A stretch of 64,000 bases of DNA from Halorussus salilacus (lineage in GTDB: Archaea > Halobacteriota > Halobacteria > Halobacteriales > Haladaptataceae): positions 992,001-1,056,000 of the forward strand of contig NZ_CP099993.1 in the NCBI RefSeq assembly GCF_024138125.1. Direction: 5' to 3'. Positions 1-9,546 of the stretch are shown here, in pieces. Each line of letters opens with the position of its first letter. Positions within the stretch are counted from its first letter, which is position 1. Under the pieces are notes generated by a model. The model saw nothing but the letters and a program-made list of their open reading frames with translations. It was not told the DNA's origin and made no database searches. A program made the position numbers and the translations under genes.

Positions 1-594
1 GGCGACGTAGATGCTGACCAGCACGAGGGTGTCGACGACGCCGATACCCGCTCCCAGCGGGACGAAGAACGCGAACGCGGTCGCGGCGAGCAGGAAGGCG
101 ATTTCGAGCGCGAGGTCGCGGTCGAGTTCGACCCGGTTTCGCAGGAACCCCGGTCGCTCGACCACCGCGGGGTCGTCGCCGCTGCGCGACCGATACACCG
201 TGAACAGCGCGATTCCCGACCACCCGAGACCGATGAGGATGCGGTTCGCGCCGGTCATGTTCGCCACCGCGAGGTTCCCGGCCTCGATGCCGCGCTCGGT
301 GCCCGCGTTCGCGCCCGCGGTCCACGCGTACAGCGCGTCGACGGCGTACTCGGGCGCGACCGCCAGCACCGCGAGGACGGCTATCGCGAACGCCCGCGGC
401 ACGTCCTTCTCGGCGGTCTCGGCACCCCAGGCGAGCAGGAACGACGCGCCGAGGACCGAGAGGCCGGTGATAGCCACCACGCCGACGACGCCGACCGAGT
501 CGGCCGAACCGGTCAGGTAGGTCGCGAGCCACGGGGCGGTGAGGGCCAGCGCGAGCGCGACCGCGAGTAGCGGGTGGCGTACTGGGCTGTACAT
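1..594 (-). CDS. Na+/Ca2+ exchanger-family membrane protein (partial)
   Basis: The first 198 codons are visible; the 3' end runs off the left edge. The start is ATG at 594 (MYSPVRHPLL). The protein is almost entirely hydrophobic helices. A PEY motif (APEYAVDAL) followed by GNLAVANMTGANR resembles a degenerate alpha-repeat of the CaCA cation/Ca2+ exchanger superfamily (consensus PEL...GNxxGSN). It would exchange Na+ or H+ for Ca2+ or another cation across the cytoplasmic membrane. A second CaCA gene lies just downstream in the reading sense of the map (685-1671, same strand), so the two may be a paralogous pair. The second alpha-repeat lies outside the window, so the family call rests on one repeat. 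Confidence 0.7.
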   Translation of the reverse strand, partial: MYSPVRHPLLAVALALALTAPWLATYLTGSADSVGVVGVVAITGLSVLGASFLLAWGAETAEKDVPRAFAIAVLAVLAVAPEYAVDALYAWTAGANAGTERGIEAGNLAVANMTGANRILIGLGWSGIALFTVYRSRSGDDPAVVERPGFLRNRVELDRDLALEIAFLLAATAFAFFVPLGAGIGVVDTLVLVSIYVA

Positions 595-684
595 CTGGCT
601 CGGTGTTCGTAGACGCCCCGCGAAAGTAGGCCTTGCGCTGCAGTTCCGGGAATACGCGCAGTTCCGGGAATACGAGCCCTCGCG

Positions 685-1671
685 CTACAGTTCAGGGAAG
701 AGGAAGTAGATGAACGCGGCGTACCCCGCCAACAGCAACACCCCGTTGGCGCGCGAGATGCGCCTGCTCGCGGCCATCAGCGCGATGGCGGCGACCGTGA
801 ACCCCAGCAGGACCGGGAAGTGGAACGACTGGACGCTGGTCTTGACGGTGAGCGGATTCACTATCGCGAGCAGGCCGATGACCGCCAGCACGTTGTAGAT
901 GTTGCTCCCGATGACGTTGCCGATGCTGAACTCGGCCTCGCCCCGGAACGCGCTCACGACCGAGGTCGCGAGTTCGGGCAACGACGTGCCGAACGCGATG
1001 ACGGTCAGCGCGATGAAGAGGTTGCTGAACCCGTACGCCCGCAGGAGGTTGGTACTGCCTTCGAGCAGACCCATCGACCCGCCGAGGAGGAACGCGCCCG
1101 CACCGAGCAGTATCACCGCGTCTCGAAGCGAACTCGACTCGTCGCGGTCTACGTCCACGTCCTCGGTGATGGCCGCGGCGGCGTCGCCCTTGCGCGAATC
1201 GTAGAGCAGGTAGCCCGTGAACCCCGCGAGCAGGGCGAGCATCATGGCACCGTCGAGCGCGCTCAACGACCCGTCCAGCCCGAGGACGACGAGCAGAACG
1301 GCCGCGACGAACATGAACGGGCCGTGCTTTTTCAGTACGTCCTTGTCGACCGACATCGGCCGAACCAGCGCGGAAGCCCCGAGCACGAGGCCGATGTTGG
1401 CGATGTTCGACCCGAGGATGTTCCCGAGTCCGATGTCGTCGCCGATGCCGATGCCGCCGACCATGCTGACGAACAGTTCCGGAGCGGTCGTGGCGAACGC
1501 GATGACCGTGACTCCGACCGTCGCGGGGTTGACACCGAACCCGACCGCGAGCTTCGACGCGCTCTTGACGAGGAGTTCCGCGCCGAGATACAGGAACAAG
1601 ATGCCACCGACGAGATACGCGACGTCGAGGACCGACCACGCGTGGTCGGTCGCGAGCACGAGAGTTGACAT
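685..1671 (-). CDS. Na+/Ca2+ antiporter, CaCA family
   Basis: A 328-aa integral membrane protein with both CaCA signature repeats. The alpha-1 region reads FATTAPELF then GNILGSNIANIGLVLG (about residues 55-95). The alpha-2 region reads FGTSLPELATS then GNVIGSNIYNVLAV (about residues 225-265). The Glu residues and the GSN Asn residues of these repeats bind the transported ion in this family. About 10 hydrophobic helices are split by an acidic cytoplasmic loop (VDVDRDESSS). I chose ATG at 1671 (MSTLVLATDH); the frame stays open far upstream, but that part is Arg-rich shadow sequence antisense to aroE. It is divergent from aroE with 96 bp between them. Confidence 0.9.
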   Translation of the reverse strand: MSTLVLATDHAWSVLDVAYLVGGILFLYLGAELLVKSASKLAVGFGVNPATVGVTVIAFATTAPELFVSMVGGIGIGDDIGLGNILGSNIANIGLVLGASALVRPMSVDKDVLKKHGPFMFVAAVLLVVLGLDGSLSALDGAMMLALLAGFTGYLLYDSRKGDAAAAITEDVDVDRDESSSLRDAVILLGAGAFLLGGSMGLLEGSTNLLRAYGFSNLFIALTVIAFGTSLPELATSVVSAFRGEAEFSIGNVIGSNIYNVLAVIGLLAIVNPLTVKTSVQSFHFPVLLGFTVAAIALMAASRRISRANGVLLLAGYAAFIYFLFPEL

Positions 1672-1767
1672 TGGGGGTTCCTTTCCGCTGTGGGACTTAA
1701 ACTTCACTGAAACGGACTCCGAGAAGTAATCACAGACGTTATCGGGTGTCACGCGCTCTCTGGTGGT

Positions 1768-2592
1768 ATGGACGTGTACGGACTCCTCGGAAATCCGGTG
1801 GGTCACTCGCTGTCGCCGCCGATGCACGAGGCCGCCTACGACGCCCTCGGGACCGACGCCCGGTACGTCACCTTCGAACCCGCCCCCGACGACCTCGGGG
1901 CCGCCATCGAGGGCGCACAGGCGCTCGGTATCGCGGGGCTGAACGTCACCATCCCGTTCAAGGAGAACGCGCTCGCTCACGTCGAACCCGACGACCTGGC
2001 GGCCCGAATCGGCGCGGTCAACACCGTCGACTTCGCCGGAGACGGACGCCCACGCGGCTACAACACCGACGCCACGGGCGTGCGCCGAGCGTTCGCGCAC
2101 CACGACGTGACCCTCGCCGGACGCGACGCCGTGGTGGTCGGCGCGGGCGGTGCCGCCCGCGCCGCGGCGTTCGCGCTCGCCGACGCGAGCGCGTCGGTCC
2201 ACGTCGCGAACCGCACGGTCTCGCGGGCCGAGGCGCTCGCAGACGACATCGAGGGCGCGACCGGCGAATCCGAGAGGGCGACCGCCGGAGGGCTGGAGAC
2301 GCTCGAAACCCGGGTTCCCGACGCCGACCTGCTGGTCAACGCCACCAGCGTGGGCATGGAGGAGGACCGCTCGCCGGTCCCCGCCGACGCGCTCCACGGC
2401 GACCTCGCGGTCCTCGACGCGGTGTACCGGCCACTGGAGACCCGACTGCTCCGGGAGGCCCGCGAGCGCGGCGCGACCACGGTCGACGGCGCGTGGATGT
2501 TGCTGTATCAGGGCGTCGAGGCCTTCGAGCGCTGGACCGGTCGGGACGCCCCCGTGGACGCGATGAACGAGGCGCTTCGGGCACGCCTTTAA
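1768..2592 (+). CDS. aroE: Shikimate dehydrogenase
   Basis: A 274-aa AroE that reduces 3-dehydroshikimate to shikimate with NADPH. The N-terminal substrate domain starts [16 protein letters not shown], where the SLS serines bind shikimate, and continues to NVTIPFKE with the catalytic Lys. The nucleotide-binding loop is [14 protein letters not shown], and NATSVGM follows. Length is normal for the family. A TATA-like element (GTTATCG, about 1738-1744) sits about 27 nt upstream of ATG 1768, which suggests a leaderless transcript. Two other shikimate-pathway genes, aroD and DHQ synthase II, lie about 25 kb away in this window. Confidence 0.95.
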   Translation: MDVYGLLGNPVGHSLSPPMHEAAYDALGTDARYVTFEPAPDDLGAAIEGAQALGIAGLNVTIPFKENALAHVEPDDLAARIGAVNTVDFAGDGRPRGYNTDATGVRRAFAHHDVTLAGRDAVVVGAGGAARAAAFALADASASVHVANRTVSRAEALADDIEGATGESERATAGGLETLETRVPDADLLVNATSVGMEEDRSPVPADALHGDLAVLDAVYRPLETRLLREARERGATTVDGAWMLLYQGVEAFERWTGRDAPVDAMNEALRARL

Positions 2593-2619
2593 GTGGGACG
2601 CCCGTCTACTGTCACGCAA

Positions 2620-3309
2620 ATGGGACTGCTCACCAAGCTGAAGTCGTTGCTCGGACTCGACGAGGACCGCTCGCAGGTGCGCCGGACCGACTCGGGCGTC
2701 ACCATCGAGCGGGAACCCGAAGAGTCGGCCGAACCGGACGCGGAGACCGAGAGCGCCGTCAAAGGCGTCGATACCGGCGCGAAAACCGAGGAGTCCTTCG
2801 AGACCGACGAGTCCGCGGAGTCCGACGAGACCGACGCCGACGCCGAGACCGGCGTCTCGACCGAGGACGTCACGGACGTGCCCGACGAGGACAAGGGCGA
2901 CGGCGAGGAGGAGACCCGAGTCCAGGACGCGACCGAACCCGCGGAGGCGGCCCAGCCGTCGACCGAGACGGGCCAACCCGGCCAGACCGAGGACACCGAA
3001 CCCGAGCCGAGCCCCGAACCGACCGAGGAGGAGTCGAGCGCAGACGTGGGCGAGGCCGCTGGCGAAGACGAGGTCATCGACGAAGACGCGACCGCCGAGG
3101 TCGACGCGGCCGCCGACGAGCCCGTCGGCGAGGGCGAACCGCTCGACGAGATCAAGGGAATCGGTCCGGCCTACGCCGAACGGCTCCGCGGGGCGGGCGT
3201 TCCCGACGTCGCGGCGCTGGCGAAGGCCGACGCCGAACAGCTCGCGCTGGAGACCGACCTCTCCGAGAAGCGCATCTCGGGCTGGATCGAGCGCGCGCAG
3301 AACCGCTGA
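2620..3309 (+). CDS. Acidic-linker helix-hairpin-helix protein
   Basis: A 229-aa protein in three parts: a short amphipathic N-terminus (MGLLTKLKSLLGLD), a very acidic low-complexity region rich in Glu, Asp, Thr and Ser (about residues 30-165), and a C-terminal helix-hairpin-helix unit (about residues 172-229, IKGIGPAYAERLRGAGV). HhH units bind DNA or other proteins non-specifically; a near-identical type of domain ends the TopA protein of this window. I preferred ATG 2620 over the upstream GTG because a TTTAA element at about 2588-2592 lies about 29 nt before it. No enzymatic domain is visible, so the role is unknown. Confidence 0.8.
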   Translation: MGLLTKLKSLLGLDEDRSQVRRTDSGVTIEREPEESAEPDAETESAVKGVDTGAKTEESFETDESAESDETDADAETGVSTEDVTDVPDEDKGDGEEETRVQDATEPAEAAQPSTETGQPGQTEDTEPEPSPEPTEEESSADVGEAAGEDEVIDEDATAEVDAAADEPVGEGEPLDEIKGIGPAYAERLRGAGVPDVAALAKADAEQLALETDLSEKRISGWIERAQNR

Positions 3310-3358
3310 CCGGCGCGAATCGCAAAGCCGTTAGCCGCCCCCTCCCACCTCTCGTCCG

Positions 3359-4897
3359 ATGAGCGACCCGACCGTCGTGACCGACCGCGAGACGTTCCGC
3401 GAGACGTGCCGTGACGCCCCGCGAGGCGCGCGCGTCCCCGTCGAGGTCCGAGTGCGCGTCCCCGACCCGTTCGAGGCCTACCGGCGGGCGCGCGACGGCC
3501 CCGGCGGCTTCTATCTCGCCACCACCGGCGGCCGGTCGGGGTGGGGCTACTTCGGCGTCGAACCCATCGAGCGACTGCAGGTCCGCGAGAGGGCGGTCGC
3601 GCTCTCGGAAGACGGGAGTCCGAGTCTCGAATCCCTCACCGCCGCACTGGACGGCGAACGGCTCGTCCGCGGCGACTGCGACGTGCCGTACCCCTGCGGA
3701 CTGTTCGGCTGGCTCTCCTACGACCTCGCCCGCGAACTGGAGGACCTGCCCGACGACGCCGAGGACGACCGCGACCTCCCGCGACTCCAGTTCGGGCTGT
3801 ACGACCGCGTCGCGGCGTGGGAGGAACCCCGAGACGCGAGCGAGGAAACGACCCTGCGCGTCACCGCCTGCCCGCGACTCGGCGACTCCGGGGGCGACGA
3901 CTCCGGGAGCGACGGCTCTGAGAGCGACGACTCCGGGAGCGTCGAGCGCGCGTTCGAGTCCGGCCGCGAGCGCGCCCTCGAACTCGCTCGCGCGGCGACC
4001 GACGGCGAGACCGCCGTCGGTCGCCCGCCGGTCGACGGCGAGACCGCCGCGTTCGAGAGCGACTGCGGTCGGAGCGACTACGCCGACCGAGTTCGCCGGG
4101 CCAAGGAGTACGTCCGTGACGGCGACACGTTCCAAGCGAACGTCTCCCAGCGGCTGGTCGCGCGGGCCGCGGTCCACCCGGTCGAGGCGTTCGACGCGCT
4201 TCGGCGGGTGAACCCCGCGCCGTACTCCTGCCTGCTGGAGTTCCCGGGCGTGGACCTCGTGAGCGCCAGCCCCGAACTCCTGCTCGACGTGGACGGCGAC
4301 CGCGTCGTCACCGAACCCATCGCGGGCACCCGACCGCGCGGCGAGACGCCCGAGGCCGACGCCGACCTCGAAGCCGACCTGCTCGGCGACGAGAAAGAGC
4401 GGGCCGAACACGCCATGCTGGTGGACCTCGAACGCAACGACCTCGGGAAGGTGTGTGCGTACGGCTCCGTCGAGGTGTCTGACTACCGCCGCGTGGACCG
4501 CTACTCGGAGGTGATGCACCTCGTCTCGGAGGTCGAGGGGCGATTGCGCGAGGACGCCGACCTCGCCGACGCGATAGCGGCCGTCTTCCCCGGCGGTACC
4601 ATCACGGGCGCGCCCAAGCCCCGGACCATGGAGATAATCGACGAACTCGAATCGACTCGCCGCGGTCCCTACACCGGGAGCGTCGGCGTCCTCGGGTTCG
4701 ACGACCGGGCGACGCTCGACATCGTCATCCGGACGCTGGTTCGCCACGGCGAGGAGTACCACCTGCGCGTGGGTGCCGGAATCGTCCACGACTCGGTGCC
4801 CGAGACCGAGTACGAGGAGACGCTGGCGAAGGCGCGGGCGCTCCTGAACGCGGTCGACGAGGCGCTCGGCGAGGAGCGACGGGTAGCCGTGGAGTGA
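3359..4897 (+). CDS. pabB: Aminodeoxychorismate synthase component I
   Basis: A 512-aa chorismate-binding enzyme. With its glutaminase partner it aminates chorismate to 4-amino-4-deoxychorismate for folate-type cofactors. Family motifs are [41 protein letters not shown], and [20 protein letters not shown]. The PGGxITGAPK form is typical of PabB, whereas anthranilate synthase TrpE usually has PAGTVSGAPK. The following genes are a glutaminase and a class IV aminotransferase, which is the pabB-pabA-pabC arrangement. Residues about 175-200 are a Gly/Ser/Asp-rich insert. TrpE activity cannot be fully excluded without trees or assays. Confidence 0.85.
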   Translation: MSDPTVVTDRETFRETCRDAPRGARVPVEVRVRVPDPFEAYRRARDGPGGFYLATTGGRSGWGYFGVEPIERLQVRERAVALSEDGSPSLESLTAALDGERLVRGDCDVPYPCGLFGWLSYDLARELEDLPDDAEDDRDLPRLQFGLYDRVAAWEEPRDASEETTLRVTACPRLGDSGGDDSGSDGSESDDSGSVERAFESGRERALELARAATDGETAVGRPPVDGETAAFESDCGRSDYADRVRRAKEYVRDGDTFQANVSQRLVARAAVHPVEAFDALRRVNPAPYSCLLEFPGVDLVSASPELLLDVDGDRVVTEPIAGTRPRGETPEADADLEADLLGDEKERAEHAMLVDLERNDLGKVCAYGSVEVSDYRRVDRYSEVMHLVSEVEGRLREDADLADAIAAVFPGGTITGAPKPRTMEIIDELESTRRGPYTGSVGVLGFDDRATLDIVIRTLVRHGEEYHLRVGAGIVHDSVPETEYEETLAKARALLNAVDEALGEERRVAVE

Positions 4898-5013
4898 CGG
4901 ACCGACCGAAGCCGGGCGGTTCCGCCGCGAAGGCCGGGTACGTCTCCCTCGGAAAACCGGGAGCGTTAACCCCCTCGGTTGCGACTCATCGACCGAAACA
5001 CGGCTCTCCGACC

Positions 5014-5592
5014 ATGACCGTCCTCGTGATAGACAACTACGACTCGTTCGTGTACAACCTCGTCCAGTACGTGGGCGAGTTCGCAGACGAGGTCGTGGTC
5101 CGACGCAACGACGCCGTCACGCTCGACGACGTTCGGGACCTCGACCCCGACGGCGTAGTCGTGTCGCCGGGGCCGGGAACCCCCGCGGAGGCGGGCGTCT
5201 CGGTCCCCGTCTTCGCCGAGACCGACCTCCCCGCACTCGGGGTCTGTCTCGGCCACCAAGCGCTCTGTGCGGCCAACGGCGCGGTGGTGGGCCACGCGCC
5301 CGAGGTGGTCCACGGCAAGCCCTCCCAGATTCGCCACGACGGCGCGGGCGTGTTCTCCGGCCTCCCCGAGCGCTTCGAGGTGGGCCGATACCACTCGCTG
5401 TCGGTCGCCGACGACACCCTCCCCGACGCGCTGGTCCCGACGGCGTGGACCGACGACGGCGTGTTGATGGCGGTGCGCCACGAGTCGAAACCCCACGTCG
5501 GCGTGCAGTTTCACCCCGAGAGCATCCTGACCGACGCCGGTAAGTACCTGATACGCAACTTCTGGGAACGATGCCACCGACCTACCACGTAA
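5014..5592 (+). CDS. pabA: Aminodeoxychorismate/anthranilate synthase glutaminase subunit
   Basis: A 192-aa class I glutamine amidotransferase that supplies ammonia to PabB. Motifs are IDNYDSFVYNL at the N-terminus, SPGPGTPAEAG (oxyanion region), the nucleophile in GVCLGHQAL, and the His-Glu pair in VQFHPESI. ATG 5014 is chosen because IDNYDSF normally begins within a few residues of the start in this family; the frame is open further upstream but that part has no homology pattern. It lies 116 bp after pabB and overlaps pabC by 22 bp, so translation of the pair is probably coupled. Confidence 0.9.
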   Translation: MTVLVIDNYDSFVYNLVQYVGEFADEVVVRRNDAVTLDDVRDLDPDGVVVSPGPGTPAEAGVSVPVFAETDLPALGVCLGHQALCAANGAVVGHAPEVVHGKPSQIRHDGAGVFSGLPERFEVGRYHSLSVADDTLPDALVPTAWTDDGVLMAVRHESKPHVGVQFHPESILTDAGKYLIRNFWERCHRPTT

Positions 5593-6452
5593 ACGGCGAC
5601 CTCGTCCCGGCCGACGAGGCGACGGTGAGCGTCCGCGACCGCGGGTTCACGTACGGCGACGCCGCGTTCGAGACGATGCGCGCCTACGGCGGCGAGGTGT
5701 TCGAGTGGGAGGCTCACGCCGACCGCCTCCGGCGGACCTGCGAGACGCTCGCAATCGACCACGGACTCTCGGACGCCGACCTGCGCGGGCGAATCCGCGA
5801 GACGCTCACAGCGAACGACCTCGAGGACGCCTACGTGAAGCTCTCGATAACCCGGGGCGTCCAGCCCGGAAAGCTGTCGCCCGGCCCGACCGAGGACCCG
5901 ACGGTCGTCGTCTACGTCGCCGACCTCCCGCGGGGCGGAACGGGGGCCGACGGCGAGGGGAGCGAGTCGGTGTGGGACGCCCCCGCGACCGCCGAGTCGG
6001 TCGAGACGCGCCGGATTCCCGGCGACGCCCTCCCCGCGAGCGCGAAGACCCACAACTACCTGAACGGCGTCCTCGCGCGCCTCGAACTCGGCGAGGACGC
6101 CGACGAAGCCATTTTGTGCGACGGCGACGGCAATCTCACGGAGGGCGCGACCAGCAACTGCTTTTTCGTCCGGGACGGCACCCTCCACACGCCGAGCCTC
6201 GACGGCCCGGTCCTGCCGGGAATCACGCGCCGCGTCGTCCTCGAACTCGCCGACGAGCGTGGGATTCCGACCGAGGAGGGGAGCTACGACCTCGCCGCGC
6301 TTCGGGAGGCCGACGAGGCGTTCCTGACCAACTCGACGTGGGAGATTCGGCCGCTCGCGTCGCTCGACGGCGCGAACCTCGGCGCGGGACCGATTACCGA
6401 CGAACTCGCCGCGGCGTTCGACGCTCGCGTCGAACGCGAGTGCTACGGGTAG
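5571..6452 (+). CDS. pabC: Aminodeoxychorismate lyase, class IV PLP enzyme
   Basis: A 293-aa fold-type IV PLP enzyme that most likely converts aminodeoxychorismate to p-aminobenzoate and pyruvate. It has VRDRGFTYGDAAFETM near the N-terminus, the probable PLP lysine at residue 159 within SAKTHNYLNG, and LTEGATSNCFF followed by GPVLPGITRRVVLE. It starts inside the end of pabA (ATG 5571, 22-bp overlap), strongly supporting an operon. Branched-chain or D-amino-acid aminotransferase is the alternative within the same family; the pab context favours the lyase. The last codons and stop lie in a 23-bp tandem duplication. Confidence 0.85.
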   Translation: MPPTYHVNGDLVPADEATVSVRDRGFTYGDAAFETMRAYGGEVFEWEAHADRLRRTCETLAIDHGLSDADLRGRIRETLTANDLEDAYVKLSITRGVQPGKLSPGPTEDPTVVVYVADLPRGGTGADGEGSESVWDAPATAESVETRRIPGDALPASAKTHNYLNGVLARLELGEDADEAILCDGDGNLTEGATSNCFFVRDGTLHTPSLDGPVLPGITRRVVLELADERGIPTEEGSYDLAALREADEAFLTNSTWEIRPLASLDGANLGAGPITDELAAAFDARVERECYG

Positions 6453-6476
6453 TCGAGCGCGACTGCTACAGGTAGT
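6431..6476 (+). repeat. 23-bp tandem duplication across the pabC stop codon
   Basis: Two adjacent 23-bp copies (6431-6453 and 6454-6476) match at 20 of 23 positions. Both carry the GCTAC-GGTAGT core. The first copy contains the end of pabC and its TAG stop. Because 23 is not a multiple of three, the duplication does not extend the protein. Confidence 0.85.
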
Positions 6477-6598
6477 CGAACTCCCGGTCGGGCGTCTCGG
6501 TCGGGGAACGTCGGTCGGACGGGACGCCTCGGCCGGGCAACTGTCTCCCATCCTCGAACGGAAGCGTTCAAAGGCGGCGACCGACTACCCACGCCCAG

Positions 6599-7009
6599 AT
6601 GGACGAGGACAGCCGAATCGCCGACCTCGACGACGTGCCGACCGACTCGACCCTCCTCTTCACGGTCCGGGACGGCTTCGACGAGCGCGAAGCGGTCCTG
6701 ACGAGGACGGAAGACGGCGAGGTGCGTGCGTACGAAAACTACTGCCAGCACTGGACCGACGTGCGCTTGGACAAGGGAAGCGGAGCGGAGAAGCGCGACG
6801 GCGAACTCGTCTGCGGCACGCACGGCGCGCTGTTCGCGGCCGATACCGGGGCCTGCACCTACGGCCCCTGCGAGGGCGCGGTCCTCCAGCGCGTCGAGGT
6901 CGCGGTCGCCGACGGCGGGGTGTACCTCGCCGACGACGGCTACGAGTTCGTGGAGGTCGGGTCGTCGATGGAGTACGACCTCTCGTCGGACCGGTCGCTG
7001 GGCTTCTGA
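6599..7009 (+). CDS. Rieske [2Fe-2S] ferredoxin-like protein
   Basis: A 136-aa soluble protein with a single Rieske domain. The two cluster-binding boxes are CQH (YCQHWTDV, about residue 44) and CGTH (VCGTHGALF, about residue 70), followed by a Gly-rich segment ending in CEGAVLQRVEV. It would bind one [2Fe-2S] cluster through two Cys and two His and act as a small electron carrier, as in dioxygenase or nitrite-reductase ferredoxins. No oxygenase partner is adjacent, so the partner is unknown. There is no signal peptide. It ends exactly where the convergent HTH gene ends (stop codons abut at 7009/7010). Confidence 0.9.
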   Translation: MDEDSRIADLDDVPTDSTLLFTVRDGFDEREAVLTRTEDGEVRAYENYCQHWTDVRLDKGSGAEKRDGELVCGTHGALFAADTGACTYGPCEGAVLQRVEVAVADGGVYLADDGYEFVEVGSSMEYDLSSDRSLGF

Positions 7010-7300
7010 CTACTCGATCCTGAACGCGGGTTCCTCGACCGACTCGCTCTTGCACTCGGGACAGCGCGACGGCCGGTTCGCCGGGTCGTCGAAGCCGTCG
7101 AACCCGCAGTCGCGACACTCCGGCGGGGCCACCAGCAGTTGCTCGTCGCTCTCGGACAGCGACCGAGCGACGTGACGGACGTGTTCGACCGCGAGGCTCG
7201 CGGTGAGGTCGAACTCCGTCGCGAGGGCGCTCGGCGAGGCGGGGGTCTCGCGGAGGTGGGCGGCGATTCGCTCGCGGGTCGTCTCGTCGGCCTCTCGCAT
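7010..7300 (-). CDS. HTH plus zinc-ribbon predicted transcription regulator
   Basis: A 96-aa protein with an N-terminal helix-turn-helix (about residues 7-48, RERIAAHLRETPASPSALA) and a C-terminal zinc ribbon (CRDCGF...CPEC, about residues 61-85). This two-domain layout matches small archaeal predicted transcriptional regulators of the COG3357 type. It is convergent with the Rieske gene without any gap and divergent from the Bat-like regulator. No target is evident. Confidence 0.8.
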   Translation of the reverse strand: MREADETTRERIAAHLRETPASPSALATEFDLTASLAVEHVRHVARSLSESDEQLLVAPPECRDCGFDGFDDPANRPSRCPECKSESVEEPAFRIE

Positions 7301-7379
7301 ACCCGTCGGTCGCTACCGAGCGAACATAACCCTTCCGCCGGGGGAGTTTTAGGGGACTATGATATAAGTTATCAATATA

Positions 7380-9017
7380 GTGGCGACTGATAATTTCGAC
7401 GGCGACTCAGACGGCCTGCGCCAGCGGGTCCAGCAACTGGAGGCCATCATCGAGAGCACCACCGACCCCATCACGGTGAAAGACCGCGAGGGCCGGTATC
7501 AGTTCGTCAACGGGGCCACAGCGAGGTATCTGGACCGCGAACCGGAGACCGTGATCGGCGCGACCGACGAGGAACTGTTCGGCGAGGAGCGCGGGGCCGC
7601 CATCCGACGGAAGGAGCGGGCGGTCCGCGAGACCGAGCGGACCCAGACGTTCGAAGAGGTCCTGCCGGTCGGAGACGGCGAGCGGGTGTTCGAGTCGACC
7701 CGCGCGCCCTACTACGGACCCGACGGCGACCTCGCGGGCACCGTCACCGTCTACCGGGACGTGACCGAACGGAAGGTCCGCGAGCGGGCACTGGAGAGCC
7801 AGCGCGACCAACTGGCGACCCTGAACCGCATCAACGAGGTCGCCCGCGGGGTCGTCCGGGCGCTCATCGGCGAGCCCACCCGCGAGGAGATAGCGCGGAC
7901 GGTCTGCGACCGCCTCGTGGAGTCGGAGCTGTACCGGGTGGCGTGGGTCGGCCAACCCGACCCCACGGGGTCGACGATAACCGACTTCGTGGGGTCGGGG
8001 GTCGACGACTCGGCGCGCGACCTCGTCGAGACCATCGACGCGAGTCAGGACAGCGACGAACCCGTCCCGACCGCGTACTACTCGGGGGAACCACAGGTGG
8101 TCCAGAGCGTCTCGGCCGACGAGACCCTCCGCGAATCACACCGGACGAACCTCCTCGACAGCGGCGTCGAGTCGGGCATCGTGGTCCCTATCCGGTACGG
8201 CGACGCGACCTACGGCGTCCTCGCGGTCGGGACCGACCGAGTTTCGGCGTTCAGCGGGCGCGAGACCGACGCCTTCGAGGTGCTGGGGGAGGTCATCGGC
8301 TTCGCCATCGGCGCGGTCAAGCACCGTCAGTTGGCGCTGTCGGACGCGGTCGCCGAACTCGAATTCCGGCTGACCGACCCCGACTCCTTCTACATCGCGG
8401 CCACCGACCGACTCGATTGCACCCTCGAACTCGAAGGCATGGCCGCGGGCCCGGACGGGACACTCCTGTTCTACGACACGGTCAGAGGGGCCGACTCGGA
8501 CGACGTCCTCGAACTCGCCGACGACTGGGACGCGGTCGAGGACGCGCGCCTCGTCGGCGAGCGCGGCGAGGGGGCGCTGTTGGAGTTCGTCCTCTCGGGG
8601 TCGTCGATGGTGTTGACCCTCGCGGAGTACGGCGCGAACACGACCGAGGCGGTGACGAGCGACGGCGAGGCCCGGATCGTCGCCGAGGTCCCGGCCGAGG
8701 CCGACGTGCGCGAGGTCGTCGAGCGAGTGCGGTCGTCGTTCCCGAGCGTCGAACTCGTCGCCAAGCGCGAGCGCGAACGCGACGTTCGGACCGCCCGGGA
8801 GTTCCGCCGGGACCTCGCCGACCGACTGACCGACGCCCAGCGGACCGCGCTCCGGGCGTCGTACTTCGCGGGCTACTACGAGTGGCCCCGCGACAGCACC
8901 GCCGAGGACGTCGCCGCCTCGCTGGGCGTCTCGTCGCCGACGTTCCACCAGCACATCCGCAAGGCCCAGCGGGAGTTGCTCGCCACGTTCTTCGACGCCG
9001 AGTACGACCGACCCTAG
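7380..9017 (+). CDS. Bacterio-opsin-activator-like regulator (PAS-GAF-Bat-HTH10)
   Basis: A 545-aa multidomain regulator. A PAS domain covers about residues 15-135 (IIESTTDPITVKDREGRYQF). A GAF domain follows to about 320 (RINEVARGVVRALIGEP). A Bat-associated domain covers about 325-470, and an HTH_10 DNA-binding domain ends the protein (LTDAQRTALRASYFAGYYEW then SSPTFHQHIRKAQREL). The layout is that of Bat-family sensors of oxygen, light or redox. The start is the GTG at 7380, the first start codon of this frame before the PAS domain; the region just upstream is AT-rich. The ligand and targets cannot be told from sequence. The DUF7344 gene follows 60 bp downstream. Confidence 0.88.
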   Translation: MATDNFDGDSDGLRQRVQQLEAIIESTTDPITVKDREGRYQFVNGATARYLDREPETVIGATDEELFGEERGAAIRRKERAVRETERTQTFEEVLPVGDGERVFESTRAPYYGPDGDLAGTVTVYRDVTERKVRERALESQRDQLATLNRINEVARGVVRALIGEPTREEIARTVCDRLVESELYRVAWVGQPDPTGSTITDFVGSGVDDSARDLVETIDASQDSDEPVPTAYYSGEPQVVQSVSADETLRESHRTNLLDSGVESGIVVPIRYGDATYGVLAVGTDRVSAFSGRETDAFEVLGEVIGFAIGAVKHRQLALSDAVAELEFRLTDPDSFYIAATDRLDCTLELEGMAAGPDGTLLFYDTVRGADSDDVLELADDWDAVEDARLVGERGEGALLEFVLSGSSMVLTLAEYGANTTEAVTSDGEARIVAEVPAEADVREVVERVRSSFPSVELVAKRERERDVRTAREFRRDLADRLTDAQRTALRASYFAGYYEWPRDSTAEDVAASLGVSSPTFHQHIRKAQRELLATFFDAEYDRP

Positions 9018-9077
9018 GTGTTTAGGCTCACCGTTCTTTGTCGTTCCGTCGAAACTGTGTAGCAACGAGGGGTCACC

Positions 9078-9470
9078 ATGAGCGAAGACCGAACAGCGCC
9101 AGACGGACGTGGGGGAACGACAGAGGGGGACGAAACAGGGCTGGACGTGCCATCGCCGGTTCCGGCCGAGCGGTCGCTGTCGGCGAGCGAACTCGACGTG
9201 CTCTTCGAACTGCTCGCCGACTCCCAGCGGCGGGAACTGCTCGCGTACCTCGTGGACGCCGACGACGGCGTCGCGTCGTTCTCGGACCTCATCGACCGCG
9301 TCGCCGACGCCGAGGACGCCGCCGACCGCGAGGTGGCGATATCGATCCGCCACGCCCACCTGCCCAAACTCGCCGACGCCGGGGTCGTCGAGTACGACGA
9401 GCGCAGCGAGACGGTCCGGTATCGCGGGGACCCCGCCCTCGCCGACTGGCTCGACGCCGTCCGGGAGTGA
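9078..9470 (+). CDS. DUF7344-type winged-helix protein
   Basis: A 130-aa protein with the haloarchaeal pattern LSASELDVLFELLADSQRR at about residues 38-56, followed by a basic/hydrophobic winged-helix region and HLPKLADAGVVEYDERS. This is the DUF7344 small DNA-binding family, common in Halobacteria next to regulators. It follows the Bat-like gene in the same direction. It is probably a transcription regulator; targets are unknown. The N-terminal 35 residues are a disordered acidic/Gly-rich stretch. Confidence 0.8.
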   Translation: MSEDRTAPDGRGGTTEGDETGLDVPSPVPAERSLSASELDVLFELLADSQRRELLAYLVDADDGVASFSDLIDRVADAEDAADREVAISIRHAHLPKLADAGVVEYDERSETVRYRGDPALADWLDAVRE

Positions 9471-9546
9471 GGAGTCGCGGGCGGAAATCCGGCCGGGAAC
9501 CTCGGAAATGAAAAAGGACTTACCGGGCCGGGTCGACCCTCGTGTT

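Noticed and set aside
685-2976. 763-aa minus-strand frame extending the exchanger gene upstream
   Set aside because: Only the first part to 1671 is a protein-like sequence; the rest is Arg/Gly/Val-rich shadow sequence antisense to aroE and the HhH gene.
3359-4897. Anthranilate synthase TrpE
   Set aside because: The [10 protein letters not shown] motif and the pabA-pabC neighbours favour aminodeoxychorismate synthase; kept as an alternative in the entry.
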